Source of the DNA: Rhodoferax fermentans
GTDB lineage: Bacteria > Pseudomonadota > Gammaproteobacteria > Burkholderiales > Burkholderiaceae_C
Reading direction: 5' to 3'
Length of the DNA: 64,000 bases
Assembly (NCBI RefSeq): GCF_002017865.1
Contig: NZ_MTJN01000002.1
Span: 2,666,001 to 2,730,000, forward strand
Under the pieces are notes generated by a model. The model saw only the letters and a program-made list of their open reading frames with translations, made no database searches and was not told the origin of the DNA. Shown piece by piece: positions 44,435-55,102 of this stretch. Each line of letters opens with the position of its first letter. Position 1 is the stretch's first letter. Made by a program: the position numbers and the translations under genes.

Positions 44435-44604
44435 AAAACATCCAGGAATTGAAACAAGCATGAACCGTGAAGGGACACAGACCCGGCCACACAGTGTGCG
44501 GGCCAGGGTGTCCGGTCACAGAAAAACAGCTCTTTGGCCTGGGATCAGCGGCATGCGCAACCGGTCAAAGGCCAAAGAGTGAGCGCATGATAGCCATGGG
44601 GGGC

Positions 44605-44648
44605 ATATTGATCCAATAGAGATTAGGAGACTATTGATACCAATAAAT
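44605..44648. promoter_or_regulatory. tandem palindromic operator candidates before araB
   Basis: TATTGATCCAATA (44606-44618) and TATTGATACCAATA (44633-44646) both have inverted TATTG/CAATA half-sites. They lie about 190 bases before araB, where a sugar regulator could bind. Similar CCAATA palindromes precede chvE/gbpR (52027-52042) and ytfQ (60805-60815). Confidence 0.45.
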
Positions 44649-44688
44649 ACATGCCGCAGACCCGCAGGGAGCAGGCCGTTGGATGGGC

Positions 44689-45849
44689 TCAGCTCAGGGA
44701 ACCCGCACCTTGTGAGGCCTGGCAGACGTAGACGGTACCCGCTTCGCCAGTGGGTGATCGGTATTGCTCAGCCACGGCTTGGCGGACTGCTTCGACCTGG
44801 GTCGATGGCATCAATGCCACCGCGCAACCGCCAAATCCGCCGCCGGTCATGCGGGCGCCACCCACCGGGCCAATGGCGGTCTGCAGGATGTCCACCAACT
44901 GATCGACCGCGGGGGCAGTGATTTCGAAGTCGTCACGCATCGAGACATGGGAGGCCGCCATGAGTTGCCCCATCTGTCGTAAATCACCCGCTGCCAAAGC
45001 CACGGCGGCGTCGAGCGTGCGCTGGTTTTCGGTGACGATGTGCCGGGCACGGCGCAGCACGATGGCATCCAAATCCCCCGCCTCAGCCTCCAGCCGGGCC
45101 AGGTCCAGATCACGCAAGGCCTTGACGCCGTAGTGCTTGGCCGCCGCTTCACACTGCAAGCGCCGGGTGTTGTATTCACTGCCAACCAGCCCGCGGCGCA
45201 CCCGGGAATGCACAATCATCACCGCCACATCAGCAGGCATCGGCACCGCCTGTGTGGCAAGTGAGCGGCAGTCGATCAGCAGGGCGCTACCGGCTTCCCC
45301 GCGTGCTGATACCAGTTGGTCCATGATGCCGCAGTTGCAGCCAACAAACCGGTTTTCGGCGCGTTGGGCAATCAAGGCCATGTCGGTGGGACTGAGCTCG
45401 CTGAACCCCTGCAGGGTTTTGAAAGCCTGAGCCACCGCAACCTCCAGCGATGCCGAGGACGACAAGCCAGCACCCTGTGGCACATTGCCAGCGAGTGCCA
45501 AATCGGCACCTTGCAGCGGCAAGCCTGTTTCCAGGAGGTACTTGACGACACCTCGTACGTAATTGGGCCAAGCGCCCTCGGCCAAAGGCAGGATGGGCTG
45601 GTCAAGGCGGAAGCTGTCGACTTCGGCGCCATAGTCGGCAGCCACCACGCGCACGACGGCGTCGGTGCGCGCACTGGCAGCGATCAGTGTGCCAAAGTTG
45701 ATGGCGCAGGGCAGAACATAACCGTCGTTGTAGTCGGTGTGTTCACCAATCAGGTTGACCCGCCCGGGGGCTTGCACCCAGTGTTGCGGTGGGCTGCCAA
45801 ACGCGGCTTCAAAAGCCTCAGTGGCGACGTGTTTCAAAGCTTGGGACAT
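44689..45849 (-). CDS. galK: galactokinase
   Basis: GalK makes galactose 1-phosphate, the first Leloir step after anomer conversion. The 386-residue GHMP kinase has the galactokinase signature [19 protein letters not shown], the ATP loop [15 protein letters not shown] and the third motif [11 protein letters not shown]. The start overlaps the galT stop by 16 bases, showing one operon with galT, the dehydrogenase and the importer genes upstream. Confidence 0.97.
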   Translation of the reverse strand: MSQALKHVATEAFEAAFGSPPQHWVQAPGRVNLIGEHTDYNDGYVLPCAINFGTLIAASARTDAVVRVVAADYGAEVDSFRLDQPILPLAEGAWPNYVRGVVKYLLETGLPLQGADLALAGNVPQGAGLSSSASLEVAVAQAFKTLQGFSELSPTDMALIAQRAENRFVGCNCGIMDQLVSARGEAGSALLIDCRSLATQAVPMPADVAVMIVHSRVRRGLVGSEYNTRRLQCEAAAKHYGVKALRDLDLARLEAEAGDLDAIVLRRARHIVTENQRTLDAAVALAAGDLRQMGQLMAASHVSMRDDFEITAPAVDQLVDILQTAIGPVGGARMTGGGFGGCAVALMPSTQVEAVRQAVAEQYRSPTGEAGTVYVCQASQGAGSLS

Positions 45850-46886
45850 GTGGATGACTCGCGGTAATGCAGGTCGGAGACCGCGCGTAAGCGATCAGCG
45901 GCCTGTTCTGGCGTGAGGTCACGCTGCGCTTCGGCCAGCATCTCAAACCCCACCATGAACTTGCGCACACTGGCTGAGCGCAGCAGAGGGGGGTAAAAAT
46001 GGGCGTGCAACTGCCAACCTTCGGTGCTGCGGCCGTCAAATGGGGCGCCATGCCAGCCCATCGAGTAAGGGAAGGAACACTCGAACAGGTTGTCGTAACG
46101 GCTGGTCAGCTTTTTCAGCGCCAGCGCCAGATCGGCCTGCTGCGTCGCGTCAAGCTGGGTGATGCGCTGCACGGCAAAGCGTGGCAGCAGCAAAATCTCA
46201 AAAGGCCAGGTGGCCCAGAACGGCACCACCGCCAGCCAGTGCGCCGTCTGGACGACCACACGTTCACCACTGGCCGCCTCACGCTGGGCATAGTCGAGCA
46301 GCAGGGGGCGCTGATGTTGGTTGAAGTAGGCCCGTTGGTGCAGGTCTTCCTGATGCACTTCACTGGGGATGTAACTGGTGGCCCAGATCTGACCATGTGG
46401 GTGCGGGTTGGAGCAGCCCATCATGGCGCCCTTGTTCTCGAAGATCTGGATGCCTGGGTAGGTTTGAGCCAGCTCTTTGGTCTCGGAGATCCAGGTTTGG
46501 ATGACCTGGCCAATGGCAGGCAAGGACAACTCCGGCAAGGACAGGCTGTGGTCTGGCGAGAAGCAGATCACCCGGCTGGTACCGCGGGCGCTCTGGATCT
46601 GGAACAGATCGTCCGTCGGCGGTGTCGCTTCGGGTGTGTCCGCCATCATGGCCGCAAAATCGTTGGTGAAAACGAAGGTGTGCAGGTAGTCAGGGTTGCG
46701 CTCGCCAGTCACCCGCAGGTTGCCGGCACACAAATAACACTGCGGGTCATGGCTGGGTCGTGCACTGCGATCAGGTGATTCCTGCTGGCCTTGCCAGGGG
46801 CGTTTGGCTCGGTGTGGCGAGACGAGCACCCATTGGCCGGTCAGGGGGTTGTAACGACGATGGGAATGGTCACTGGGGTCAAACAT
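45834..46886 (-). CDS. galT: galactose-1-phosphate uridylyltransferase
   Basis: GalT exchanges UMP between UDP-glucose and galactose 1-phosphate. The 350-residue HIT-superfamily protein carries [18 protein letters not shown], the CYLCAGN zinc-site segment, the active-site [11 protein letters not shown] with the uridylylated histidine, and the C-terminal GWHGAP and [11 protein letters not shown]. Start ATG 46886 overlaps the upstream stop by 8 bases; another ATG at 46904 would add six residues. galE, which closes the cycle, is not in this window. Confidence 0.96.
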   Translation of the reverse strand: MFDPSDHSHRRYNPLTGQWVLVSPHRAKRPWQGQQESPDRSARPSHDPQCYLCAGNLRVTGERNPDYLHTFVFTNDFAAMMADTPEATPPTDDLFQIQSARGTSRVICFSPDHSLSLPELSLPAIGQVIQTWISETKELAQTYPGIQIFENKGAMMGCSNPHPHGQIWATSYIPSEVHQEDLHQRAYFNQHQRPLLLDYAQREAASGERVVVQTAHWLAVVPFWATWPFEILLLPRFAVQRITQLDATQQADLALALKKLTSRYDNLFECSFPYSMGWHGAPFDGRSTEGWQLHAHFYPPLLRSASVRKFMVGFEMLAEAQRDLTPEQAADRLRAVSDLHYRESSTCPKL

Positions 46887-48060
46887 GGTCAGTTGTACCT
46901 TCAACGGCTGTCCAGGTACCTTGTCGCTGGCTGGAGGCCAGCGCGGCGGTCACAAAGCGCAGGCCTTGCAGTCCGTCACTGGCGTTGGGGAAGTGTGTGG
47001 ACAGCGGGTCCACCGTCTGATGGCAGCGACGCGCGGCGATCGTATCGGCCGCGTCGGTGTACAGGTTGGCGAAGGCTTCGTGAAAACCTTCGGGATGCCC
47101 TGCCACGATGCGTGAGGCTCGCGCGGCCAGTGGCAGGGTGCCGGGACCGTTGGGTGTGCGGACCTGTGCTGGCGCATCCAATGGCTTGAAGTGCAGCACT
47201 TGCGGGTGTTCTTGCTGCCACTCCAGGCTACCTAAGGCGCCGCTGATACGGATGCGCAAGCCGTTTTCCACACCTGCGGCGGCCTGGGTCACCCAAAAAC
47301 TGCCGCGGGCGCCGTTGCTCAGACGCAGCATCGCCCCTGCGTAGTCGTGGGTCAGCCGATCCGGCACGATGCTGCCGACCTCCGCTGCCACTTGATCCAC
47401 TTCCAGCAGGGTCATGAATCGCATCAGGTTGTGGGCATGGGTGCCGATGTCGGCCAGCACCAGTGAGGGGCCACCCCGTACCGGGTCATCTTTCCAGGCG
47501 CGTCGGCCTGGTCCCGCCTTGGCGCGACCCCCTTGGACATACTCGACCTGCACCAGCCGGATATCCCCCAACTGACCGTCCTGCACCATGGCCCGGGCCT
47601 GGCGCACCATCGGATACCCTGTGTAGTTGTGGGTCAGACAAAACACCAAGCCGGTGTCTTGGACCTTCTGGTGAAGCGCCTCTGCCTCTGCCAGCGTGTT
47701 GGTCATGGGTTTGTCGCAAATCACATCCAAGCCGTGGTCCAGCGCCAACATGGCCAGTGCAAAGTGGCTGTCGTTGGGGGTCATGATGGCCACCACCTCG
47801 GCACCATCAGCGCGCTGCGCCTCGGACTCGATCAGGGCCTGGCCACTGGGGTAACTGCGCTCTGGTGCCATCCCGAGACCCAGCCCCGCGCTGCGGGCGC
47901 GCTCAGGGTCAGAGGACAGGGCGCAGGCGACCAGCTCAAAGCGGTCATCCAGCCGCGCTGCCTGGCGGTGCATGGCTCCGATAAAAGAGCCCGGCCCGCC
48001 ACCGATCACGGCCAGCCGCAGCCGACGCCCCAACAGTTGCATTACCGTGTTGTCCGCCAT
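46879..48060 (-). CDS. Gfo/Idh/MocA-family sugar oxidoreductase
   Basis: The 393-residue protein has an N-terminal NAD(P) domain ([18 protein letters not shown]) and a C-terminal substrate domain. The family EKP motif appears as [13 protein letters not shown], with Asp in place of Glu, a common variant. Such enzymes oxidise or isomerise sugars and inositols. Its place between the importer and galT in one operon suggests a galactose- or arabinose-derived substrate. The ATG at 48060 is 4 bases after the gguB stop and fits the domain start; an earlier frame start lies within gguB. Confidence 0.88.
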   Translation of the reverse strand: MADNTVMQLLGRRLRLAVIGGGPGSFIGAMHRQAARLDDRFELVACALSSDPERARSAGLGLGMAPERSYPSGQALIESEAQRADGAEVVAIMTPNDSHFALAMLALDHGLDVICDKPMTNTLAEAEALHQKVQDTGLVFCLTHNYTGYPMVRQARAMVQDGQLGDIRLVQVEYVQGGRAKAGPGRRAWKDDPVRGGPSLVLADIGTHAHNLMRFMTLLEVDQVAAEVGSIVPDRLTHDYAGAMLRLSNGARGSFWVTQAAAGVENGLRIRISGALGSLEWQQEHPQVLHFKPLDAPAQVRTPNGPGTLPLAARASRIVAGHPEGFHEAFANLYTDAADTIAARRCHQTVDPLSTHFPNASDGLQGLRFVTAALASSQRQGTWTAVEGTTDHV

Positions 48061-48064
48061 CAGG

Positions 48065-49261
48065 CTACTTCTTCTTGTTGTAGACGTCGACGCACACCGC
48101 TGCCAGCAAGACCAGGCCTTTGATGACCTGTTGCCAGTCGATGCCAATGCCCATGATGGACATGCCGTTGTTCATCACACCCATGATGAACGCACCAATT
48201 ACCGCACCCAATACCTTGCCAACACCACCCGATGCCGATGCGCCACCGATGAAGCACGCAGCAATCACATCCAACTCAAACCCGAGGCCTGCTTTGGGGG
48301 TGGCGGTGTTGAGCCGGGCGGCAAAAATCAGACCAGCCAAGGCTGCCAGCACGCCCATGTTGATGAAGGTGTAGAAGGTCAGGCGCTCGGTGTTGATGCC
48401 GGACAGGCGGGCGGCTTTTTCGTTGCCACCCAGGGCATAGATGCGCCGCCCCACCGTGGTTTTGGAGGTGACAAAGTCGTAGACCAGCATCAACACCAGC
48501 ATCACGATCAGCACATTGGGCAAACCACGGTAAGACGACAGCAGGTAGCTGAACGCGGCAATCATGGCTGCAAACGCCAGATTCTTGAACAGGAAAAAGA
48601 CATAGGGTTCGTTGTCCATGCCGTGTTTGGTGCGTGCCGCCCGGTCTTTCACTTTGGCCAACAACAGGATCAAGGCCATGGCCAAGCCGAGCACCAGCGA
48701 CAGGACTTTCAGACTCTCGCCACCAAACGGATCGGGAATAAAACCGGTGCTGAGCAACTGGAATTCAGGCGGAAATGGGCCAACCGAAGCACCGCCCAGA
48801 ACCACCAGTGTGAGGCCCCGAAACACCAGCATGCCTGCCAGCGTCACAATGAACGCCGGAATTTTGTAGAAGGCCACCCAATACCCTTGCGCGGCGCCAA
48901 TCACGCCACCGAGCACCAGGCAGATCAGGGCGGTCAGCGCAAAATTGAGGTTGTATTCCACCATCAAAACGGCGGCGACAGCACCGACAAAACCGCAGAC
49001 TGAACCAACAGAGAGGTCAATGTGACCGGCCACAATGACCAGCAACATGCCCAGGGCCATCACGATGATGTAGCTGTTTTGCAGAATCAGGTTGGTCAGA
49101 TTCAGGGGCTGGAACAGGGTGCCGTTGGTCATCACCTGGAAGAATGCCATGATGGCCACCAACGACATCAGCAGGCCATACTCTCGCAGGTTGTTTTTCA
49201 AGAAACCCAAGCCTTGGGAGGCTGCTGCGGGTGGGGTGGCTTTTGAAGAGACGGTCGCCAT
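48065..49261 (-). CDS. gguB: multiple-sugar ABC importer permease (GguB/XylH type)
   Basis: The 398-residue inner-membrane protein has about ten helices and RbsC/XylH family motifs: AGHIDLSVGSVCGFVGA, GYWVAFYKIPAFIVTLAGMLVFRGL (shortened here), YALGGNEKAARLSGIN and ASGGVGKVLGAVIGAFIMG. It forms the channel of the ChvE-GguAB importer for arabinose, galactose, xylose and related sugars known from Agrobacterium and Azospirillum. Only one base separates it from gguA. Confidence 0.93.
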   Translation of the reverse strand: MATVSSKATPPAAASQGLGFLKNNLREYGLLMSLVAIMAFFQVMTNGTLFQPLNLTNLILQNSYIIVMALGMLLVIVAGHIDLSVGSVCGFVGAVAAVLMVEYNLNFALTALICLVLGGVIGAAQGYWVAFYKIPAFIVTLAGMLVFRGLTLVVLGGASVGPFPPEFQLLSTGFIPDPFGGESLKVLSLVLGLAMALILLLAKVKDRAARTKHGMDNEPYVFFLFKNLAFAAMIAAFSYLLSSYRGLPNVLIVMLVLMLVYDFVTSKTTVGRRIYALGGNEKAARLSGINTERLTFYTFINMGVLAALAGLIFAARLNTATPKAGLGFELDVIAACFIGGASASGGVGKVLGAVIGAFIMGVMNNGMSIMGIGIDWQQVIKGLVLLAAVCVDVYNKKK

Positions 49262-49262
49262 G

Positions 49263-50795
49263 TCAATTTGCTCCTGAGGTCACAATAGATCGCATAATTT
49301 TTTCCTGAGACGCTTCTGCTGCGGTGAATTCCGCCACAAAAGCGCCCTCGTTCAACACACAGATTCGGTCACACATGCCCAACAACTCGGGCATTTCCGA
49401 CGAAATCATCAAGACACATTTGCCCTGCTCGGCCAATTGCGCAATGATGGTGTAAATCTCATATTTGGCACCCACATCAATGCCACGCGTGGGCTCATCC
49501 AGAATCAGCACCTGCGGGTCTGAAAACAGCCATTTGCTCAGCACCACCTTTTGCTGGTTGCCCCCAGACAGATTGACGGTATTGGCAAACACATTGGGAC
49601 TGCGGATCTTGAGTTTTTTCCGGTAGTCCTCCGCCACGCTGTATTCCTCACCTTCGTCGATGACCGAGTGTTTGGATACCGCTTCGAGGTTGGCCAGTGT
49701 GGTGTTCCAGGCGATGGTTTCTTCCAGCACCAGTCCGTAGCCTTTGCGGTCTTCGGTGACGTAGGCTAGACCAGAGTTGATGGCTTTTTGTACGGTGCTG
49801 GTGTCAATCGGCTGGCCGTGCATCAACACCTCACCAGTGATGTTGCGACCGTAGGTGCGGCCAAACACACTCATCGCGAGCTCGGTGCGCCCGGCTCCCA
49901 TCAGGCCAGCAATGCCGACAATTTCGCCTTTGCGCACATGCAGGTTGACGCCCTTGATGACTTCGCGGTCGGCATGTTCTTCATGGTGGACATGCCAGTT
50001 TTTGATCTCAAACACTTTGTCACCGATATGTGGCACGCGTTTGGGGTAACGGTCCGCCATCTCGCGACCTACCATGTGTTTGATCACCAGATCTTCGCTG
50101 ATCTTGGTGCCTTGGGCGTCCAGTGAGGCCACCGTGGTGCCATCCCGCAAGATGGTGATAGCGTCGGCCACCTTGGACACTTCGTTGAGTTTGTGCGAGA
50201 TCAGGATGCAGGAAATACCCTGGCGTTTGAGTTCCAGAAGCAGCTCCAGCAGCGCGTCACTGTCGGTCTCGTTCAAGCTCGCTGTGGGTTCGTCCAGGAT
50301 CAGCAGTTTGACTTCTTTGGACAAAGCCTTGGCGATTTCAACCAGCTGTTGTTTGCCCACGCCGATGTTGGTGATCAAGGTATTGGGCGACTCTTTGAGC
50401 CCCACCTTGGCCAACAAGGCCTGTGTTTTGACATAAGCCTGGTTCCAGTCAATGATGCCGTGGCGCGCTGGCTCATTGCCCAGAAAGATGTTTTCAGCAA
50501 TCGACAGAAGCGGCACCAGTGCCAATTCCTGGTGAATGATGATGATGCCGCGGTGTTCGCTGTCGGCAATGCCGCGGAACTGGCAGTCCTGGTTCTGGAA
50601 CCGGATGTTGCCTTCGTATTCGCCGTGTGGGTACACCCCACTGAGAACCTTCATGAGTGTTGATTTACCAGCCCCGTTTTCACCCACGATGGCGTGGATC
50701 TGGCCAGCTTGGACCGTTAAATTCACATCACTTAATGCACGTACGCCGCGGAACGCCTTGTGGATCCCGCGCATTTCAAGAATCGGATCAGCCAT
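49263..50795 (-). CDS. gguA: multiple-sugar ABC importer ATPase (GguA type)
   Basis: The 510-residue protein has two ATPase domains, as in RbsA/XylG. Domain 1: Walker [17 protein letters not shown], signature-like [14 protein letters not shown], Walker [14 protein letters not shown]. Domain 2: degenerate Walker [17 protein letters not shown], signature [15 protein letters not shown] and Walker [15 protein letters not shown]. It powers the GguB channel at the inner membrane. Start at 50795 gives the usual [14 protein letters not shown] terminator-like hairpin separates it from chvE. Confidence 0.95.
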   Translation of the reverse strand: MADPILEMRGIHKAFRGVRALSDVNLTVQAGQIHAIVGENGAGKSTLMKVLSGVYPHGEYEGNIRFQNQDCQFRGIADSEHRGIIIIHQELALVPLLSIAENIFLGNEPARHGIIDWNQAYVKTQALLAKVGLKESPNTLITNIGVGKQQLVEIAKALSKEVKLLILDEPTASLNETDSDALLELLLELKRQGISCILISHKLNEVSKVADAITILRDGTTVASLDAQGTKISEDLVIKHMVGREMADRYPKRVPHIGDKVFEIKNWHVHHEEHADREVIKGVNLHVRKGEIVGIAGLMGAGRTELAMSVFGRTYGRNITGEVLMHGQPIDTSTVQKAINSGLAYVTEDRKGYGLVLEETIAWNTTLANLEAVSKHSVIDEGEEYSVAEDYRKKLKIRSPNVFANTVNLSGGNQQKVVLSKWLFSDPQVLILDEPTRGIDVGAKYEIYTIIAQLAEQGKCVLMISSEMPELLGMCDRICVLNEGAFVAEFTAAEASQEKIMRSIVTSGAN

Positions 50796-50809
50796 ATTGC
50801 CTCTGAAAA

Positions 50810-50846
50810 TGAAAAAAGGCCCTGCGCTTGTCTGCACAGGGCCTTC
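50810..50846 (-). terminator. terminator/attenuator between chvE and gguA
   Basis: On the minus strand AAGGCCCTG pairs with CAGGGCCTT (50837-50845 and 50816-50824) and a T run follows. It sits just after the binding-protein stop, a place where a leaky terminator lowers transporter expression relative to the binding protein. Confidence 0.8.
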
Positions 50847-50863
50847 TACCCTAGCCTGGTCAA

Positions 50864-51940
50864 CTACTTGAGTTGTTCTTCTTTGATGTAACCGCTACCG
50901 ACCAGAATTTCCTTGTAATTGGACTTGTCCACACTCACAGGTTTCAACAGGTAAGACGGGACCACCTTGACCTTGTTGTTGTAGGTCTTGGTGTCGTTGA
51001 TCTCAACTTTCTTGCCGCTCAGCATGGCATCGACCATACCTGCCGCAACCTTGGCCAACTCACGTGTGTCCTTGAACACGGTGGAGTACTGTTCACCACG
51101 GATGATGGACTTGACGGACGGCACTTCAGCATCTTGGCCGCTGACAAAAGGCATGGCCTGACCACCGCTGCCATAACCCACACCTTTGAGGGCAGACAAG
51201 ATCCCGATGCTGATACCGTCATACGGAGACAAAACAGCATTCAGCTTCACCTTGCCGTAATAGGCGCTCAGCAGGTTTTCCATGCGTGCCTGGGCGGTGG
51301 CACCGTCCCAGCGCAGGGTCGAGACCTTGTTCATGCCAGCCTGTTTGCTTTGCACGACCAGCTTGCCTTTGTCGATGTACGGTTGCAGCACGGACATGGC
51401 GCCGTCATAGAAGAAGTAGGCGTTGTTGTCGTCAGCTGAACCACCGAACAGCTCGATGTTGAATGGACCCTTGCCTTCTTTCAGGCCCAAGGCTTTTTCC
51501 AGCGATTGGGCTTGCAGGACACCCACCTGGAAGTTGTCAAAGGTGGCGTAGTAATCCACGTTTTTGCTGCCCACAATCAGACGGTCATACGACAGGACTT
51601 TGATGCCTTTGTCGGCCGCTTTTTGCAAGGCGTTGGACAGAGTGGTGCCGTCAATCGCAGCAATCACCAGCACTTTCACCCCTTTGGTGATCATGTTCTC
51701 AATCTGCGCCAACTGGTTCGGGATGTCGTCGTCACCGTATTGCAGGTCAGTCTTGTAACCCTTGGCTTGCAAGGCGGCCACCATGCTGTTGCCGTCGTTG
51801 ATCCAGCGCGTTGAGCTCTTGGTGGGCATAGCGATACCAACGGTACCCTTGTCCTGGGCTTGTGCAAACGGTGCTGCAACGCCCAGACCCAGTGTCAAAG
51901 CGATGGCCAGTGCTTTTAAAGTTGTTCTGCGAGCTTTCAA
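50864..51940 (-). CDS. chvE: ChvE-like periplasmic multiple-sugar-binding protein
   Basis: The 358-residue protein binds arabinose, galactose, glucose or xylose in the periplasm and feeds the GguAB importer; in Agrobacterium it also signals to VirA. It has a signal peptide (cut after FAQA), [50 protein letters not shown] and [17 protein letters not shown], all ChvE-type blocks. It is the first gene of the operon chvE-gguA-gguB-oxidoreductase-galT-galK and is divergent from the gbpR-type regulator. Confidence 0.94.
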   Translation of the reverse strand: MKARRTTLKALAIALTLGLGVAAPFAQAQDKGTVGIAMPTKSSTRWINDGNSMVAALQAKGYKTDLQYGDDDIPNQLAQIENMITKGVKVLVIAAIDGTTLSNALQKAADKGIKVLSYDRLIVGSKNVDYYATFDNFQVGVLQAQSLEKALGLKEGKGPFNIELFGGSADDNNAYFFYDGAMSVLQPYIDKGKLVVQSKQAGMNKVSTLRWDGATAQARMENLLSAYYGKVKLNAVLSPYDGISIGILSALKGVGYGSGGQAMPFVSGQDAEVPSVKSIIRGEQYSTVFKDTRELAKVAAGMVDAMLSGKKVEINDTKTYNNKVKVVPSYLLKPVSVDKSNYKEILVGSGYIKEEQLK

Positions 51941-52026
51941 AATAAGACTCCTGTAGGTGATCGACTATTTGTTGTCATGTCCTCGCCAGACGGCTCGGAT
52001 GGCTCGGATCATAGGGACAATGCTGG

Positions 52027-52042
52027 ATATATTCCAATATAT
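52027..52042. promoter_or_regulatory. palindrome between chvE and gbpR
   Basis: ATATATTCCAATATAT is a perfect 7-bp inverted repeat around CC, followed 12 bases later by a similar ATTCCGATAT. It lies midway in the divergent gap and is a good candidate for the LysR-type regulator binding site. Confidence 0.5.
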
Positions 52043-52089
52043 TTTGTGTTTATTCCGATATCTAAAAGCGGATTGGTAGAAACCCTGAT

Positions 52090-53055
52090 ATGACAAATTA
52101 CACCCATTGGCTCATCCGCGCTCGCCTGAAAACCCGGCAGCTGCTGCTGATCGTGGCGCTGGCCGAAGAAGGCAATATCCACCGTGCCTCACAGGTGCTC
52201 AGCATGACCCAGCCGGCCGCCTCCAAACTGCTGAAAGATCTGGAAGATGTGTTGGGGGTGCAGTTGTTTGAACGGCTGCCACGCGGCATGCGCCCGACCT
52301 GGTACGGTGAGACCATGATCCGCCATGCCCGGGCCGCGCTGAACAGCCTGAACCAGGCCAACGACGAGTTGCAGGCCGCCAAACATGGCCAGTTTGGGCA
52401 AGTTAACCTCGGGGCCATCACCTCGCCGGGCGTGGTGTTGCTGCCACCGACGATTGCCGCCGTGAAGCAAGCCCATCCGCATCTGCGCATCACCATCCAG
52501 ATTGAGTCGAGCAATGTGCTGCTGGAGCAGCTCTACCGTGGCACGCTGGATGTGATGGTTGGCCGCTTGTCCGAAGAACATGACACCGACGACTTGCGCT
52601 ACGAGTCGATTGCCGATGAGCCGGTCTGCGCGGTGGCCCGGCCTGGCCACCCGCTGTTTGACACCTCACCGTTGGTGTTTACCGACTTGCTGGCGTATGG
52701 CTGGATCGTGCCACCGGTGGGCAGCGTCATGCGCCACAAATTTGACCTGATGTTTCAGGAGCTGGACCTGCAGCAGCTCAGCAACCGGATCGAAACCAGT
52801 TCCTTGCTGTTTCTGACCAAAATGATGCAAGACAGTGACATGGTCAGCATCATGGCGACCGATGTGGCGCGCTACTACGCCGACCACGGTTTGCTGCGCA
52901 TCCTGCCGGTGAATATGCCGTGTGAGCTGGAGCCCTTTGGCTTCATCACCCGGCGCGACAAACCCTTGTCACCGGCCGCACAGGTGCTGTTGTCCGCCTT
53001 GAAAACCTCAGCGCAGGCGGTGTATGGCAAGCAGTTCGCGCAGGTGGCTGATTAG
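52090..53055 (+). CDS. gbpR: LysR-family regulator, GbpR-like
   Basis: The 321-residue protein has an N-terminal winged helix-turn-helix (LLLIVALAEEGNIHRASQVL, then MTQPAASKLLKDLEDVLG) and a LysR co-inducer domain. It resembles GbpR, the galactose-binding-protein regulator of Agrobacterium, which controls chvE in response to sugars. Its position, divergent from chvE, agrees with this. It is expected to bind palindromes in the shared gap and perhaps the similar ones before araB and ytfQ. Confidence 0.88.
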   Translation: MTNYTHWLIRARLKTRQLLLIVALAEEGNIHRASQVLSMTQPAASKLLKDLEDVLGVQLFERLPRGMRPTWYGETMIRHARAALNSLNQANDELQAAKHGQFGQVNLGAITSPGVVLLPPTIAAVKQAHPHLRITIQIESSNVLLEQLYRGTLDVMVGRLSEEHDTDDLRYESIADEPVCAVARPGHPLFDTSPLVFTDLLAYGWIVPPVGSVMRHKFDLMFQELDLQQLSNRIETSSLLFLTKMMQDSDMVSIMATDVARYYADHGLLRILPVNMPCELEPFGFITRRDKPLSPAAQVLLSALKTSAQAVYGKQFAQVAD

Positions 53056-53057
53056 TA

Positions 53058-53837
53058 TTAATTCCAGCCCGCGTCCACCTTGAACTCCTGTGCGGTGCAC
53101 ATCGCCGCATCGTCCGAGGCCAGGAACAGCGCCAAACGCGCCACATCCGAGGCCTGGATCATGTCGGGCAGGCATTGGCTTTGGCGGATCGTGTGGATGT
53201 CCTTCTCATTGAGCCATTTGGACAGCTGGCGTTCGGTCATGACCCAGCCCGGAGACAGTGTGTTGATGCGGATGCGATCTGCGCCCAGGGTCTCAGCCAA
53301 ACCCCGGGTCAGCCCATTCATCGACGATTTGGCGACGGCGTAACAGGGGTAGACACCACTTTTTTCCTGCCAGCCCGTGGAGCCCAGGTTGATGATCGAG
53401 CCACCGCCCAGGCGGCGCATGCCGGGCACCAAGGCCTGTATGGCAAAAAACGCCGGGCGCTGGTTCACCGCCATGCGCTCGTCCCAGTAGTCGGGTGTGA
53501 CCGATTCCAGGGTGTGGCGGTCGTCACTGGCGACGTTGTTGACCAGGATGGAAAAGTCGCCCAGCTCCTGCTGGGCTTGGGCCAAGCTCGCTTGCAAGGC
53601 CGCCACATCGCTGACATCACAGCGGCGCCACCAGACGCGCCCCCAACCCTGCGCCTCGATGCTGGCTGCGAGTTCGGCACTCTGGTCGTCGGCGATGTCC
53701 ACAAACGCCACCTGTGCACCTTGTTCGGCAAAGGCGCAAACGATGGCGGCACCAACCGATGTCGCCCCGCCGGTTACAAACACACGTTGCCCTTGCAGAC
53801 TGGGGTAAACGGCCAAAGCTTTCTTCTTCATCGACAT
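53058..53837 (-). CDS. SDR-family sugar dehydrogenase candidate
   Basis: The 259-residue classical short-chain dehydrogenase has the NAD-binding TGGATSVG (residues 22-29), NNVAS, the catalytic serine in NLGSTGW and the YAVAKSS pair (Tyr-x3-Lys), then LSPGWVMTERQ. AGGAAACGAC before ATG 53837 decides the start. It converges with gbpR, 2 bases apart. In related sugar islands such proteins oxidise arabinose, galactose or fucose to lactones; here that is inference from place and family. Confidence 0.88.
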   Translation of the reverse strand: MSMKKKALAVYPSLQGQRVFVTGGATSVGAAIVCAFAEQGAQVAFVDIADDQSAELAASIEAQGWGRVWWRRCDVSDVAALQASLAQAQQELGDFSILVNNVASDDRHTLESVTPDYWDERMAVNQRPAFFAIQALVPGMRRLGGGSIINLGSTGWQEKSGVYPCYAVAKSSMNGLTRGLAETLGADRIRINTLSPGWVMTERQLSKWLNEKDIHTIRQSQCLPDMIQASDVARLALFLASDDAAMCTAQEFKVDAGWN

Positions 53838-54018
53838 GTCGTTTCCTGTATCAACAGGCAAGTATTGCAATTTCTGTATGTTAGACACTAAATAATTGAT
53901 CCCAGGTGTGATGGATCAATTGTTAGCATCTTGTATGAAAAGAAAATGAACAGACCCTGTGCCTGACTCGGCCCTGGCGGCTTGGGTTGGGCTGTCCTTT
54001 TTGAGATCGTGATCCACC

Positions 54019-54939
54019 ATGCACACCACCGAACACCCCATCCACTGGTTACACCATGCCAAGCAACACCTGGGCTTGCTGCCCACATTGGGGGGCGGTG
54101 TTGCGGCCTGGCAGCTGGATCGTGCGCAAGGCCCACTGGACATCTGGCGCCCATGGGCTGGCAGCACCGACCGTTACACCCTGGCCTCCTTTCCACTGGT
54201 GCCTTGGTCCAACCGCATCAGTGCAGGCGGTTTTGAGTTTGACGGTGTCCATCACCCGATGGCCCCCAACCGGGCCGGTGAGCCCTATCCGATCCATGGT
54301 GACGGCTGGTTGCAAGCCTGGGCGTTGCACCAGCCACAAGACAATATGCTGGAGATGACACTCGAGTCACAGGCGTTTGACGGCAACCCCTACAACTACC
54401 GGGCGCTGCAGCGTTTTGTGCTGATCGACGGTGGCATGGACCAGACGCTGACGGTCACCCACACTGGCGCGTCCCCCTTGCCTTATGGTCTGGGCCAACA
54501 CCCGTTTTTCCCGCGCTCGGCCAGCACCCGACTGACGACCCAGGTGCAAGGGGTCTGGCTCAGCCGACCCGACTGTCTGCCAACCCAACACACCACGCAG
54601 TTCCCACCCGGCTGGGACCCACGCGCAGGCATGGATGCCAACGGCTCACTGATCGACAACGCCTACACCGGCTGGTCGGGTGAAGCCCGCATTGATTGGC
54701 CAGACCAGCAACTGGCACTCACCATGCGTGAGCCGAGCATCCTGAGCCGGGGGCAAAACGACGGCATGTGCCTGTTGTACCGCTCGTCCATCATCTCTGC
54801 GTTCTGTTTTGAGCCGGTCACCCACCCGATTGACGCCTTTCACATGCCAGGTCTGCCGGGATTGAAGGTGTTGCACCAGGGTGAGAGCCTAACGCTGCAC
54901 CTTGAATGGCGTTTTGCCGAGACCGCGGCAACGGTTTGA
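54019..54939 (+). CDS. aldose 1-epimerase (mutarotase)
   Basis: The 306-residue protein interconverts alpha and beta anomers of galactose or another aldose, making the form that the kinase or dehydrogenase accepts. Family marks are VPWSNRISAGGFEFDG, YPIHGDGWLQAW with the catalytic-type histidine, LPYGLGQHPFF (second histidine) and FCFEPVTHPIDAF with the glutamate base. It is transcribed away from the SDR gene with a 181-base gap and completes the galactose/arabinose set. Confidence 0.9.
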   Translation: MHTTEHPIHWLHHAKQHLGLLPTLGGGVAAWQLDRAQGPLDIWRPWAGSTDRYTLASFPLVPWSNRISAGGFEFDGVHHPMAPNRAGEPYPIHGDGWLQAWALHQPQDNMLEMTLESQAFDGNPYNYRALQRFVLIDGGMDQTLTVTHTGASPLPYGLGQHPFFPRSASTRLTTQVQGVWLSRPDCLPTQHTTQFPPGWDPRAGMDANGSLIDNAYTGWSGEARIDWPDQQLALTMREPSILSRGQNDGMCLLYRSSIISAFCFEPVTHPIDAFHMPGLPGLKVLHQGESLTLHLEWRFAETAATV

Positions 54940-55001
54940 CGGTGTAGGTAAGGGGGGGAGGCGCCCCCGCCCGCCATCCTGAGTCTTGTGGGCGTGTTTT
55001 G

Positions 55002-55051
55002 ATAATGATAGCTATCAGCCCTTTATGGATAAGGGCTTGAAGCTATTTTTA
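55002..55051. repeat. dispersed AT-rich palindromic repeat, copy 3
   Basis: ATGATAGCTATCAGCCCTTT then ATGGATAAGGGCTTGAAGC; the arms AGCCCTT/AAGGGCT are exact inverse copies. This is the clearest copy in the window. Confidence 0.85.
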
Positions 55052-55102
55052 TGCCCAAACCCCTAGATCGATCGGGGCAAGCCCCAAGGCATATCGCCAG
55101 CC

